Source: Siphonodentalium dalli | Lineage: Eukaryota > Mollusca > Scaphopoda > Gadilida > Siphonodentaliidae | DNA: 64,000 nucleotides | Assembly: GCA_032622095.1 (NCBI GenBank) | Contig: CP136061.1 | Span: 220,567,148-220,631,147, forward strand | Reading direction: 5' to 3' | Part shown: piece after piece, positions 21,988 through 34,159 of the stretch | Position numbering within the stretch: position 1 is the first letter of the stretch | Layout: every line of letters begins with the position of its first letter | Position numbers and translations under genes: made by a program | The notes under the pieces: generated by a model | Databases searched by the model: none | What the model saw: the letters and a program-made list of their open reading frames with translations, nothing else | What the model was told of the DNA's origin: nothing

Positions 21988-24769
21988 CCACCCGAGCAGA
22001 TGTAGCTAACGATTGTTATAAAGTTATATATTTTAAACAATTAAAAGCCGTACGTTATTTGTTTCTGAATCAAGTTGAGGGTTTTAGCGTAGTTAACCCT
22101 TTCTGTACTGAATACTCATTGATTAGTATAGTTCCCTACGGAAATGTTCAGATAACAAGTTCATCAAACGACCATGTTGAACATATTATTTGAACAGTTC
22201 CCACAAATGAATATGAATCCTATATCACTTGTATTATGTTTTCGTCATACTGTCGTCTGCTAAAAAAAAATCCTGAACACCTATCCAAATGAATATAGAC
22301 CATTCCAAAGTATATTTTATAACTAAGTGGGAGAATACATTAAGTATAGAAAGTGTTATGGTATAAGGCTGCATTCTTTTCCTAACTAATTTTCGACTGA
22401 GGCATTAACAATAATTTGGATCGGGTGTAATTTTCCGCACGAAAGGAGACCAACTATCTTTATTATAACCATATCAGGAATCGATTTAGAATGTACGCTC
22501 TTTAGTGTTACCATATCCGGAATCGATTAAGAACGTAGGTTTTTAATTGTCCCATGCTGAACAAAAATCGGGACCATATATAACTTAAGTAAGTCTTTCG
22601 GCTGTGTATAACATCCACACCAAAAAAGTAAAACCTTGCTTAGGTAAACTCGGGAGCAGATATAACAATCTTTACGATCGATGAGTCTGTAGAATGTTTT
22701 GTGAGTCATCATCTCACTCTCTGAACATATTCGCGGTGAACCAAAAAACCAACCCGTCGATAGTGAATCTCGTGGCATCAGGGTTCGCGCTGCCACTTGT
22801 CAAAGTTGCCAATGGCAAAATAATTCATATTTGGCAAAATATATTTTCATTTGGCAAACTTTTTGGCAAGTCACTTTTTAATCCCTCACGAAAGTTAAAA
22901 ATTATTGGTCAATCGATACCATTCATTTCAGGAAACTCTAACAATATAATTATATTAGTGGTGTTTTATAAGGTCCAGGAAAAGTTAACACGTTTATTGA
23001 TAGGTATAAGGGGCTGTATTTGGTGCGGGGTGGTGTTTACATAGCTAATCCTCTTGTTATGTGCCCTTCTGGCGAAGCAACCCTTCTACAATTTTATTGT
23101 TGTATGATAGACCACAAATAAGACTCAATGTGGCAGAAAATTATACTATCAGGGATAGCTTTTGGCAAATTCTAAAAGAATTTTCATTTGGCAAATTATT
23201 TGGCAAAGATTAATTTTGGTCCAGCGCGGACCCTGCTTGGCATCACCATATATACTGGGCCTCGCCCAGGAAGTAGTGGCACAGAGGGTGCGGGCAGTGC
23301 CACTCTCCGATGTACTACTTTAATCCTGTCTTTACCAAATAACCAAATACTCATCGACGAGTAGTTTCCCATCAAAACTATATGAATCATTCTGCTCTTG
23401 TATTATCTGTTTTCTGTCTGTCGTCTGCTTTTATTAGCTGAACTCCCACCCGAAATGAATAAATTTTAATTCCACTGTATAAGTTTATAACTAACTAGCA
23501 GGGTGACCTGTCGTAGCCATGAGGTTTAAGTGGTGGGAATATAGAATACTCTTGCTCAAAGCGCTACTCTCATAAAATGTATACAGAAAGTCATTCCCAT
23601 ACATGGAGTATAAGCAGTGGTTCACTTTATTGGAATGATTGCCATTAAATCAACATTAATTCGTTCCGCGAGTAAAGAAGTATTAATTTGTAACAGCGCG
23701 TACTTCAGACCTTATCTTTTTTAAATTGTACAATCGACGTGGTTGGAATTCTCGGCAATAATAGATGTCACATTCTTAACGACTGTATATAATGCCAGAG
23801 TATTCACTTATTATGATGTGTTGATTCACTAAATTGATTGACACAAAGTTTGCTTTAAAAAGATAACCAAACATGCTATATTGTTTAATTTAGTGGCCTT
23901 TTTGTTTCTTCTTTTTTTTTATCAATTTTACTTTTTATATATATATAAGTTTGGTGGAAATTGGCGACAAAAATTTCATCGATTATGTTGGCCCTCCGCC
24001 TTTTTCACTCCCTGTCTCAGATACCAACAGAGTCACTTTCGAAAAAATTTAACCTGCAACATTATCTTCCTCGTAAATAATTACTCCTGTGACCCGTTTG
24101 GAGATATATATAGTCCCCCGTTAATTGCTATATAATATAGACAGGCAGACAGGCAAACATAGATGTGAGAATACATTCAGTAAAGAAAGGGTTGAATATG
24201 CCCTATCTAATTCGACGTCAAATTAGTAAAACCAAGAATGTGGAGACAACAGTGAAATCATTGTCTGAGACTATATTCACTCCTATAGAAAGAAAGTGCA
24301 TGAGAACGCTCAATAGTGTTACACATTGAAGAGAAAGTATCCTTGTGTTTTCTCTCAAGCGATAAGTTAACCACTATGAATCCGTGCATCCGTATATAAT
24401 TTTATCGACCTAATTTGACCCCGGAACATTACAAAAGCGAACTGCATGGATGAACTTTGAAGCAGATTATACAATATTGCCGATCGATCCGTCTGAAGAA
24501 TGTTAATAAGCACCAAAATACATCTTTCGCACAATGAAAGCGATGCGAATTAGGAATAGTTGATAGCAATCATAAATTGTTTGTAGGGTAAACAAACTGA
24601 GAATACGTTTGTGAGAAAATCGCACCATGTACATGTAGGACCAACAATTCAACCGAGGTTTCGCTTTGTGCTACAACACAACTAATTGACTGAGTGTCTA
24701 TCGTTAAATGAAGTTATTTTGATACAAACCGAAGGTAATTGTACCATGTCCGTTATGACGGTTAGGACA

Positions 24770-25430
24770 TCACGGCTGCAATTAGAACGTGCGCATACTT
24801 GGTGAGATCATGCACATACTTTCGTGACGTAGTACCCTAAACGTAATCGTAACTATATCCGTGACTTTTGCGAAAGCTCCTAAATTCTTTCGCAGAATTA
24901 ATATCGAGTCCGATTGTGAGAAAATAGTGCCGTTCAAACTTATTGCCACTCGCAGTAAGGTGATGTTCTTTTTGTCGCGATTATTCTTAATTATGTTGTG
25001 ATCAGGTCATAGTCATCAATGTTGGCTCCATGGCTGGGAAGCTCGCGTGCTCATACATGGCTTCTCGAATCCGTAATCGTATCTACTGATATGGAACAAC
25101 GACAACTGATAGAAAGAGCACACATTCTAGTGACTAAGTACCCTATTCGTAATTCTTATCAGTAGCAGTCCGGTATGCGGTTTCACGGCGACGAACGATT
25201 AGATTGCCATCAAGAAAGAGAAATTAAGGTCATATGGCGATTACAATTTAAGGACACAATCTCATATATGATGTATTTGTGAGTTTTGTTGAAGACCCGA
25301 ACCCGTATTCGTAACCATACGGATATGACAAAACGACAACTGATAGAAAGAACACGAATTCTAGTGACGTGGTACCCTATTCGCAATTCTCATCAGTATC
25401 TCGGAACTCATTCTTAGTGAAAGAAATGAA
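24770..25430. repeat. Degenerate tandem repeat, period about 233 bp
   Basis: CGACAACTGATAGAAAGA followed by AC(A/G)CA/AATTCTAGTGAC and TACCCTATTCG occurs at about 25098 and 25335; a weaker third unit with GTACCCTAAACGTAATCGTA is at about 24830. A preceding CCGTAATCGTA/CCGTATTCGTAACC word keeps the same spacing. Confidence 0.75.
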
Positions 25431-25739
25431 ATAATCAAGCTTGAAATTACGCATACATTGTAGTTGTAATCACTGGATGTTTACCTATGAACTTCTTCCC
25501 ATAACGACTTACTGAATATTGGCGCACAGAATTGGGCGGATCTACGTGTAACTGTCAGGAGATAGATTATATTATTCAAGATTACTCTGAACCACAAGGT
25601 GAAATCGTCAAATGCTGCACTGAGATTTTCTTTGCGCATGCGTCGGCTTGGCTACCGGCCGCATCTAGCGATCGCTCTTCGATTTATTGTCAAAATCCAC
25701 ATCCATCTTGAAATTAAATGAACAAAGTAGTAATTTTAC

Positions 25740-26625
25740 ACGCCTGAAAGGAGCTGTGATATTCAAAGATGCCAAGGCTGTGAATATTTTGGAGATGGAA
25801 GCTGAAAACGACCCTTTGAAGAGGTACCTACGTAAACTGAAAAAGTCCACTCCAACGGCTTTAATATATGGAGAGCTTGGTATTTTCCCAGTAACGCTGG
25901 TTATTAAGCACCGAATTCTGAATTACTGGGGGAAATTGATCAGCGGAGACCGAAACAAGATAGCTTACCTCTTATATTGGACCCTGTGCAGTAGATTCAA
26001 CAATACAACGATAAATGTGAGAATAACAAATTGGGTTAATTACGTATATAGCCTACTAAATGGTACTGGTTTGAGTGGTACATGGGAGTCCCATAACGTG
26101 ATTTATCACATAATTTGCCCATAAAAGCAGTTTCATAATTATCGATAAGAGACACGTTTAATATTAGCGCGTGCGATGACGTCACATCGTTCTTCAAATG
26201 ACTTGCGATCGCTGCGGTTTTTATCGTTGTTTTCGATGGATATTTCGCATTGCTTCGCGTTTATTTTATCATGTGATAAAAAGTATCTCACACTCGTCCT
26301 ATTTTATACGTAATTTATCAACCTCGTCCACTAAATTCTATTTGAGCCTCGGTAAACCTCGGCTCAAATCGAATTTAGTGAACTCGGTTGATAAATTCCG
26401 TATAAAATAGTAACTCATGTGAGATCCTCTATATCTCTGAAATTATTCTCAGCCACCACGAAAGAACAACTTCAAGATTTGTATATCCCAGAGTGGACAC
26501 AAACCCTGAACTCGTCCAACAAATATGCATTTTATCGCCAGGTAAAATCTTATTTTAAGGAGGAACCTTACTTGATAAAATTACGCAAAAATGAAATCAT
26601 CACACTTATACGGAGTCATGCGTAA
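25740..26625 (+). pseudogene. LINE reverse transcriptase C-terminal region, split by an insertion
   Basis: Frame 25687-26124 carries PLKRYLRKLKKSTPTALIYG, ELGIFPVTLVIKHRILNYWG and LLNGTGLSGTWESHNV. This matches in order the YGELGRxPL...IKxRMxxYW...GLxxIW region of LINE proteins common in molluscs and cnidarians. The same protein resumes at about 26428 with KEQLQDLYIPEWTQTLNSS and YFKEEPYLIKL, and stops at 26625 before the zinc-type end. About 300 bp between the two parts is foreign and includes a fold-back element. Start and 5' part are missing. Confidence 0.75.
26285..26424. mobile_element. 140-bp fold-back MITE inside the LINE fragment
   Basis: TCTCACACTCGTCCTATTTT at the left faces AAAATAGTAACTCATGTGAG at the right, and CTATTTGAGCCTCGG faces CCTCGGCTCAAATCG across a TAAA centre. 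Almost the whole 140 bp folds back. It accounts for about half of the insertion that separates the LINE coding blocks. Confidence 0.8.
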
Positions 26626-26789
26626 AATATGCAAAGTTATTAAACAAATAAATTCTCTACACCAAACACCTGATGCACATGTATATTATCCATACGATAA
26701 CCACTCACCCCACTCACATAAACACTCAAGGACAACGCCCGCTTATGTGATGTATCTCCATTATTATTATAATTTCTTCATATAATATT

Positions 26790-27724
26790 GATTATTTTGA
26801 GGATTTATGTATACGATATTGAACTTTATTCTAAATGTATGTACATGGCAGGCTATACCTTTTCGGCGCATGCACCTATACGTCGGACATGCTGGGTTTC
26901 CCAGCTGTCAACATATTTTTATAGCACTCTGTATACCATCATTGGTTTTTTGAGAATAAACTTTTGACTTTGAAGTAAGTTGGGTCATTGTGACTAACTC
27001 ATGGTTAAATCTAGCCTTAGTCATAGTGACTACATTACATGAAGAATAACTCAATTTGCATCACTGCCTTAATATTTATGATCTATAATTGAACTAAAGT
27101 TATGGGATAAGATAATGCATGCATATTTATCAGAACTTCACCCACACCAAAGGCTACACTATTTTGATAAAGGTTTAAATTTCATAGGCATATGCCCCCA
27201 GAATATTGCAGACTGATAGGAGACCATATCTAAACTACACCATATTCGGTGATACTTTAACATCTACTTTGTTGAGTTGAACGGCCAACACTAGAACGAA
27301 AGATCCAAATTAATAGATGCAACAAAGACGTTTAAAAAGGTTATATTTCGTTAGCGAACATGTTCCCAAGTCGAAGTCACTAAACATGCCCACTATATCT
27401 TTGGACTTATATACGTATTACCGAATACTGAATGGAAAAATTGAATGAGATCTTCCGTTTACTTTATTTTGTTCGGATTCAGGATTTGTATGTGCACCAG
27501 ATGACAGAGTTGAAGCAGTGAGGAAAATAATTGAATTATAAATCATGGATAAGCTATGGGTGTGTCGACATTTTATAACAGTTGAGTCGCACATACGAAG
27601 ATCATTTGTTCCAATGCAAATGCGACACTGAGTTTAGCTAATTCCCATTAGGACTAATTAGTTTTGAGTTGTATGCATAAATCTCTCAGTGCATTGGAAC
27701 GAGGAGCAACATAGGACAGAGGAC
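26790..27724. other. No recognisable gene or repeat
   Basis: AT-rich sequence with only short frames. It ends with the GTCATCTC target site of the next element. Confidence 0.55.
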
Positions 27725-27732
27725 GTCATCTC

Positions 27733-29060
27733 GGGTGTGTCTTTTTACCGGATTCCGGATTCCGGATCCCGGATTTCGACCCGGATTTAGGTGTCTTTTT
27801 ACCGGATTTCGACCCGGATTCGGGTATGAATTTCATGCTTGTTTTATCACACATTTAACCCATTAAAAGCCGTTTCTGACACGCGGAAACTGGTTTGGAG
27901 GTGAGATTAAACCAATATAGGGCTGTCGTGCTCATTCAACCCGATTAATCGTATTTAAAGGTACATATCGTGCCCGAATGAGCATACTTCTTATTTTTTC
28001 ATATAGACACGGCGGTTGGATTGATTTTACGTGATCATGATGGCATTTAAGGGAACACACCATGTCCGGATCCGAATTAATTATCTCGTAATTATTGATC
28101 ATATTTAAAGGTAGATATCATGTCCGGATCCGGTTTTTTTCTCTCTCTTTTTTTCCATATAAATTATCGTCTTTTTGATATATTAAATGTCACGTGGAAC
28201 AAAGTTATAAGTTGATTTTGAGACGTTAAACTAGGCTGTTGGATTGATTTCGCGGAATGATTATCGCATTTAAAGGTACACACCATGTGCGGAACCGAAT
28301 TAATTTCCACGTATTTACTGATAATAATTAAAGGTACAGATTATGCCCGGATCCGGATTTATTTCTCATAAATTAATGCCTATTTAATACATTAAATGTC
28401 AGCTGAGTCGCGTGGAACCAGGTTATAGATGTTGATGTTTAGTCGTGTATTTTATTAAATAAGCATTACTTTATAAGGAGAAAAATCCGGATCCGGGCAT
28501 AATTTGTACCTTTAAATATTATCAATAAATACGTGGAAATTAATTCGGTTCCGCACATGGTGTGTACCTTTAAATGCGATAATCATTCTGTGAAATCAAT
28601 CCAACAGCCTAGTATAACGTCTCAAAATCAACTTATAACTTTGTTCCACGTGACATTTAATATATCAAAAAGACGATAATTTATATGGAAAAAAAGAGAG
28701 AGAAAAAAACCGGAGATTACGAGATAATTACGAGATAATTAATTCGGATCCGGACATGGTGTGTTCCCTTAAATGCCGCCATGATCACGTAAAATCAATC
28801 CAACCGCCGTGTCTATATGAAAAAATAAGAAGTATGCTGATCCGGGCACGATATGTACCTTTAAATACGATTAATCGGGTTGAATGAGCACGACCGCCCT
28901 ATATTGGTTTAATCTCACCTCCTAACCAGTTTCCGCGTGTCAGAAACGGCTTTTAATGGGTTAAATGTGTGATAAAACAAGCATGAAATTCATAACCGAA
29001 TCCGGTAAAAAGACACCTAAATCCGGGTCGAAATCCGGAATCCGGTAAAAAGACACACCC
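27733..29060. mobile_element. 1.33-kb fold-back element with 8-bp target duplication
   Basis: The ends are GGGTGTGTCTTTTTACCGGA and its exact complement, and the arms (about 27733-28370 and 28485-29060) remain near-perfect complements across a roughly 110-bp centre. GTCATCTC lies immediately outside both ends (27725-27732 and 29061-29068). An 8-bp duplication fits hAT-like or P-like transposition. Each arm carries several TCCGGATCCGG words next to CATGTCCGGATCCGAATTAA and TTTAAAGGTA words, in regular alternation. There is no reading frame of note. The right arm has small deletions relative to the left. Confidence 0.9.
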
Positions 29061-29329
29061 GTCATCTCGGCAACACAATGATGAACCTTCAATTTACATA
29101 ACTTCCTTGTTCATATGTCTATACTACTATAGTAGGCTGAGTACATGTGAATATTGAAATAAAATATTGATAGCAATGTAGCTGTATAAAAGTGTCGCCA
29201 AATGCAACTAGAGGTGTGACTGTCCCAATGGGACTACGGATACCCCCCTGTTTTTAAAATACTATGATGTTTCACATGTCAGTAAACATTTAGTTAAAAT
29301 AATAAAATAATAGTTCCCATTGCAGGTGT

Positions 29330-29990
29330 ACAACCATAACCCTAATCTTAAACCTATTGACCGAAAAAATGTAGGAATAAAAGCTTGGACAAAATTATGT
29401 ATGTTGCGAAAAAAATTCTAAGTTGTAAAAGGGGAATAACTCCACCAAAAATGTCGGACAGACGTCATAATCGCAGGTGCACAGGTTCCCATGGTACTAA
29501 ATATCAGTGCCAAGATTAAAAAACATTGACCGAAAAATGTAGGAATAAAAGCTCGGACAAAATTATGAATGTTGCAAAAAAGGTTTCTAAATAAAAAAAA
29601 GGGGGATAACTCCACCAAAAAATGTCGGACAGACGTCATAATCGCAAGTGCACAAGTTCCCATGGTACTAAATATCTGTGCCACGTTTTAAAAATTGCAA
29701 AATGTAGGAATAAAAGCTCGGACAAAAGTATACATGTTGTGAAAATTTTCTAAGTCGAAAAAGGGGGGATAACTCCACTACAAAAAGTCCAACAGACGTC
29801 ATAATCGCAGGTGCACAGGTTCCCATGATGTCTGTGCCAAGTTTCACGGAAATTGATCAAAAAACGACTGAGAAAAACTCCGGACAAATTTGTGTCCACG
29901 ACGGACGACGCCGACGGACGACGGACGGACGGACGGACGGACAAGCTGACTCCAGTATACCCCCCCTAACTTCATTGCGGGGGGGGGGTA
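29330..29990. repeat. Mollusc-type repeat with three tandem blocks and a GGAC microsatellite
   Basis: A block containing AATGTAGGAATAAAAGCT(T/C)GGACAAAA, GGGGATAACTCCACCA, GTCGGACAGACGTCATAATC and GTGCACAGGTTCCCATGGTA occurs three times (about 29370, 29540 and 29700). It is followed by AAATTGATCAAAAAACGACTG, a GACGGACG run (29898-29941), and ACTTCATTGCGGGGGGGGG facing an upstream CCCCCC. The 3' arrangement matches a repeat I recall from mollusc genomes. The element type is unclear. Confidence 0.75.
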
Positions 29991-29994
29991 TAAT

Positions 29995-31030
29995 AACGAT
30001 ACGTACTCTATATCGATTTCAATGAAAATGTTCTTTAAAACCAATTTAAACGGCAGCGCTAAACGTTACCAGTTGCAGGTGCAACAAGTTAGCTCGTTTG
30101 TTCATGGTCGATACTCGTTTGATATTCGCTGTGTAACATTATTAGAGAATTTCGCCAAAGATCATTTTATGGGTATGCCATTGGTCCGATTCGTGCTCTC
30201 TCACTCAAATTTACTCCCAGTTTCCGCTATGTTTCTATTTTCTAGACCACCATTGGGACTTAAAATTTAATTTAATTTAATTTAGTTTTTTTAGGCAACA
30301 AGCATCGACCGCTAAGCGATCTACGCGTGGTGGTGCCTAATACTGTTTAGATATCGTTTACCCACAATTATTAAAAAAAATTTAAATGGCGATTTCCCAC
30401 AATTCTTTTTTTTTTAAATGGCCTTTCATGGGGCCTGTAACATGACGTCATTTTATCCTATCTAAATGCTGTGAAAACAGCAAATCGGGTGGATGCTATA
30501 TTCAATAAATATGTTTTGGTAAAGAGATAAATTAATGTCCATGACATATTATAGGCTTAAGATGTAGAGAGTGAATAAGTAAACGTGCATGTTGGACAGT
30601 GACGTCATGAAGCCCACGTCACAACCCGGAAAACGTCCCGTGTGATTTCGCGTGATCACGACGGCGCCCTCATATTAACTCGAGATTCTTTCGAACTGAA
30701 AAAAGATGAGTACATTATCCAGCATTTATCTGGACGATCAATGATTGAAAACAAGTGTACGTGATTAAGCGACTGCGTGGTCATCATTTTAAGAGGCTGC
30801 GACGTTGGTGGTTCCCGTTAATCTATCGCTAATATTGTCAAATAAACCAAATGCTATCTACATGACGTTCATGGTCGAGATTCAACACTGATCTTCTTTT
30901 TTCTTTTTCTTTTTTTTTAGATATTTGCAATAGTCAAGTTAATTTTACACGTCGCTTAGCTCTGAGTTTTCCGACAGACTGTCATGAGAGTGAGACTTAA
31001 GAAGCCAGTCAATCACTACACGAAGATCAC
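29995..31030. other. No gene; small hairpin at about 30290-30342
   Basis: TTAGGCAACA faces TGGTGCCTAA with an internal ACCGCTAAGCGAT core, a short hairpin next to ATTTAATTTAATTTAATTTA. The rest shows only short frames and T-rich runs. Confidence 0.5.
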
Positions 31031-31089
31031 CTGTGTCAAAGGAAGTATATGCAAGACAGGGAACGCCTAGATTTATGGTCGCTTTGGTG

Positions 31090-31185
31090 TCCGTGTGGTA
31101 TTACGTGGGACTTTGGGTGACGAAGCGCGCTCGCCGTCAGAGGTCGGGGTTTGAGTCCCACCCAATCCAAAAATTGTTAATTGTC
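31090..31185 (+). mobile_element. tRNA-like SINE fragment, decayed
   Basis: GCGCGCTCGCCGTCAGAGGT precedes GGGGTTTGAGTCCCACCC, an anticodon-arm-like and B-box-like arrangement. The A-box side is poorly preserved, and no cloverleaf with a proper acceptor stem is apparent. It is different from the SINE family at 13.3 and 14.9 kb. Confidence 0.4.
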
Positions 31186-31998
31186 TCAAAAACCCATTCA
31201 GCTTGTGTTATACATGTATAGTCCCAGGCATGCGCAAAGGGCATTGTTCGGCATGTCTCAGAGATACGTACATATAACATGCAGCTGTGCCAAATATCTA
31301 CCATTTATTTGAGTTCATAAAGTCGAACATACGAGAATCGCATTCAAGTATATGGCCAAACTTAATATGGAAGATCAACTTTATCTCAATATCTATGTGA
31401 CGAGACTTTGAACTACATCTAGATCATTCCGTTTGTTTGGATTACCACATTCGTGAAACATGCATGTAGTTTCAAGAGCAGATATATCGAAAGCTGGTAG
31501 ATAATGTAGTCCAGTCAATGATTTTTTTTTTATAAAAGTGCCAAAATTCCGTGCCCAGCTTTAAGCTGCATTTCTTACTGGATATATAGCAAACTGGACC
31601 AAAATTGATATATGATATAGAGATGTTGTATTTCACCTTCGCTTTATTAGCTAGTCGTTAAATAGAGTGGATGAGCGTCTGGAAATCAGTCGCATTCGTC
31701 AGGGACGAGCGAAAATTATAAGTGGTGCCCTAGTTGAGTATCTTTCATACTCATTTTGGTAAAACAATTTCAACAATTGGATTTCACGACTCAACAAGTT
31801 GGAATTTTCAGAATGAGAAAATAGGTTATGATAGATCTAACATACATTAAAGGGGTACTGTACACTAAATCCTGCCATTTATGAAACCATCTCCTATTAT
31901 ACTGAACAAAATATATGCCACAAATCAATGAACTTGAACCATGGATGAGTGCAAAATACACTCATTTACTTTATGAACAATGTAATACAACATGGTAA

Positions 31999-32193
31999 TT
32001 ATAATGAAAATGAATTTTTGACTGGAGTCATAACGTTTACGTGAGTTTTGAAATCGGATGTATTTTCGGAGTTTATGACAAACAAAGGGAGCTTATTCCA
32101 CCCGTGAATGTGGTGGGAAGATAGATTTTCCATAATGTGAGGTTGTCCCGTGGTATCACTGCTCGGGCTGGTAGGATATTCTGGTGTTTCCAC
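31999..32193 (-). pseudogene. Small LINE 3' coding remnant
   Basis: Minus-strand reading gives GWNKLPLFVINSENTSDFKT, which fits the WNKLPxxIVNxxxxxxFK signature near the C-terminus of CR1-like LINE proteins. The flanking residues are weak and the fragment is short. Confidence 0.5.
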
Positions 32194-32619
32194 ATTTATT
32201 ATTTACGTAAGAGTGGATTCATCGTTGTATAGAGTGGTATTGGACTTAATGTGTCGAACCACGAAAACATCTTTAATTATTTAAACTAAACACTTAACGG
32301 TTTTACGCGAACTGTTTATTCCACGAAGGTAGTCAAGCAATAGTCTTGTAACAAGGTTTTAGTCTTCTGTTCTTTTTATTTAAAAATGAGCTTGGATACT
32401 CTGTCGCATGCGGGAGCCCTTTTCATATTTATTTCTTATTTGTACATAAATGATTTGAAACTATTTGCGCGTCGGTGCAAATAAAACTTGACTCACGTAC
32501 TTTGGGAACACCAAACTGCAAACACTTGACCCGTCTGTTTATGATTGTGATTTGACGCATTGACGAAATTCAGGATTTCTCTATACCCGGCCCCTTACCA
32601 TAGGAACAAATGTCACACA

Positions 32620-32960
32620 GCGACCGACTCGAATTCAATTATTTGAATTCGAGTCGACAAAAGTGCGACGTTTGTTTCAAATAAATGCGAGTAGACGCAC
32701 TCCCGACGAAGATCTAGAATGCGTGTGGGCAACACGAATCTAATTTCTGATGCATCTGAAATCCGTGTTTGAAACAAACGTCACATCTCAGTCGACTCGA
32801 ATTTATATCGGAGAAATGCAAACGAGCTGCATAATGATATGCTAATGACTGAATTCCAACTCAAACTGGAAAACACCAAACGAGTGGCGTAACTTTGTGG
32901 TATTTGAATTCGAGTCGACAAAAGTGCGACGTTTGTTTCAAATTAAATGCGCGAGTAGAC
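32620..32960. repeat. Harbinger-related repeat with duplicated segment and a 32-bp palindrome
   Basis: CGACTCGAATTCA faces TGAATTCGAGTCG at about 32626-32657. The stretch TTGAATTCGAGTCGACAAAA GTGCGACGTTTGTTTC occurs at about 32643 and again at about 32903. The words GAATTCGAGTCGACAAAA and CGACGTTTG are close to the termini of the Harbinger-type element at 36.4 kb, so this is probably a relative. Confidence 0.65.
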
Positions 32961-32999
32961 GCCCTAAATAAAATTTTATTCCGTTTGGATATACCCGCT

Positions 33000-33300
33000 A
33001 CTTGAGACGTGGCGACGGGTGCATGTCTCACCCCCCCCCAACTTTGGTAACAATTTTTCAACAGTTTGAAAGTTCATTAGTTGGAAATTTCACACCAACG
33101 ATAGGTTGAAATTGTTCTTGTAATTTGATTTTCCAACAATTCATTAGTGGGGATTCTTTTCTTTTTTTAGACCAACATGTGCATACTTTTGGTCCCAAAT
33201 TTTGACTGAAATAGCCCTCAGTCGGAAATGTTCCAACCTCATGGGTTGTTAGGTTGGACATTTCCAACCCTTGCGAAGCTTGTGTCCTGGTCCCTCGTGA
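33000..33300. repeat. Dispersed repeat D, partial copy (TTTGGTCCAAATTTTGACT region)
   Basis: CCCCCCAACTTTGG, AGTTGGAAATTTC, TTGATTTTCCAAC and TTTTGGTC..TTTTGACT follow the same order as at 35.9-36.3 kb and 38.1 kb. No coding content. Confidence 0.7.
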
Positions 33301-34159
33301 CCCCCGGGGCCAGTCAAAAACTGTTAATTGGTTTAAGAAAACATTTTTTTCATTAAGATGTTATACTTTTACAGGTACATAAATTTGAGTTTTAACTGTG
33401 ATATATGTATCTCTCTTCCTTTATGTCTTAAAAGGGCATGCCCAATTCATATGTTAGAATGGTCGCAATTAGTATTACTCATAACTGAAGGGTGAGCTTT
33501 TCAGCTACATATTGTATTATCGTTTTTGAATTAAAGCCATATTTATACAGTAGTCAGTGAAAGGTGAACACATCACACAGTCTTTTTCTGGATTAAATTA
33601 CACGAGGCAGATAACAAGTTTGATCCTCTTCAAAGTTTCATAAGTATTTCTGTCACATTATGCATTGATGATTTAAATGTCATCAAAACTATGATCGTAA
33701 CAGTAGAACTGAGATGTATTTTTCAGTTACGAATAATACTAACTTCGACCATTCTAAAACATATGAATGCCTATCGGGAAATCATATTGTCACCACGAGC
33801 TAATTCTACGGTAAATTAGCAAATTAAGAGCAAAAAATTGGTTGAGACCAGTTAAAAATACCATTCATCTGTCGCCTGGCCGTTATTAGTTACGGTCTTG
33901 ATAATAATTAAAGGGTGTTGGACCATAAAAAAATACAAGGTTTTGACTGTTACTGGTTACAGTCTGCCAGTTACTTAAACACTTTTGTACCGTGGAACAT
34001 GTTACAGCCTGGCTGTATGTTTAACGGTCCAAGATTGGCAGCGATGTTGCGCGGTGTGACACCGTTTAAGCGACTGCCATTTTTCTAGCAGTGTATGCAG
34101 TCACACAAACACCGTATACCCGGCCAAGCCACTGCTTTGGGAGACTCAATATCCAGCGG

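Larger units (their letters stand above)
19740..24540. repeat. Field of degraded dispersed repeats (at least four related copies)
   Basis: Recurring blocks: a GCAGATATARCAATCTT...CGATCGATCTGTCTG...AATGTTTTGTGA block at about 19930, 22650 and 24460; a CCGATCGC(T/C)GAGTACATGTC block at about 20065 and 21145; a TTTACCCTTTCTTTACCAAAT-like block at about 20160, 21300 and 23320; and a TTTCTGTACTGAATACTCATTGA block with AAATGTTCAGATAACAAGTT at about 22090. Related pieces occur at about 35340 and 39310. The order of blocks is similar between copies, so this is one interspersed family of several hundred bp. No coding content was seen. Confidence 0.7.

Noticed and set aside
23490-23530. AACTAGCAGGGTGACCTGTCG as the arthropod-type AACTAGCTGACCCGG repeat
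   Set aside because: The resemblance is over about 15 bases and differs at the diagnostic GCTGACCCGG part, so it is too weak to call.
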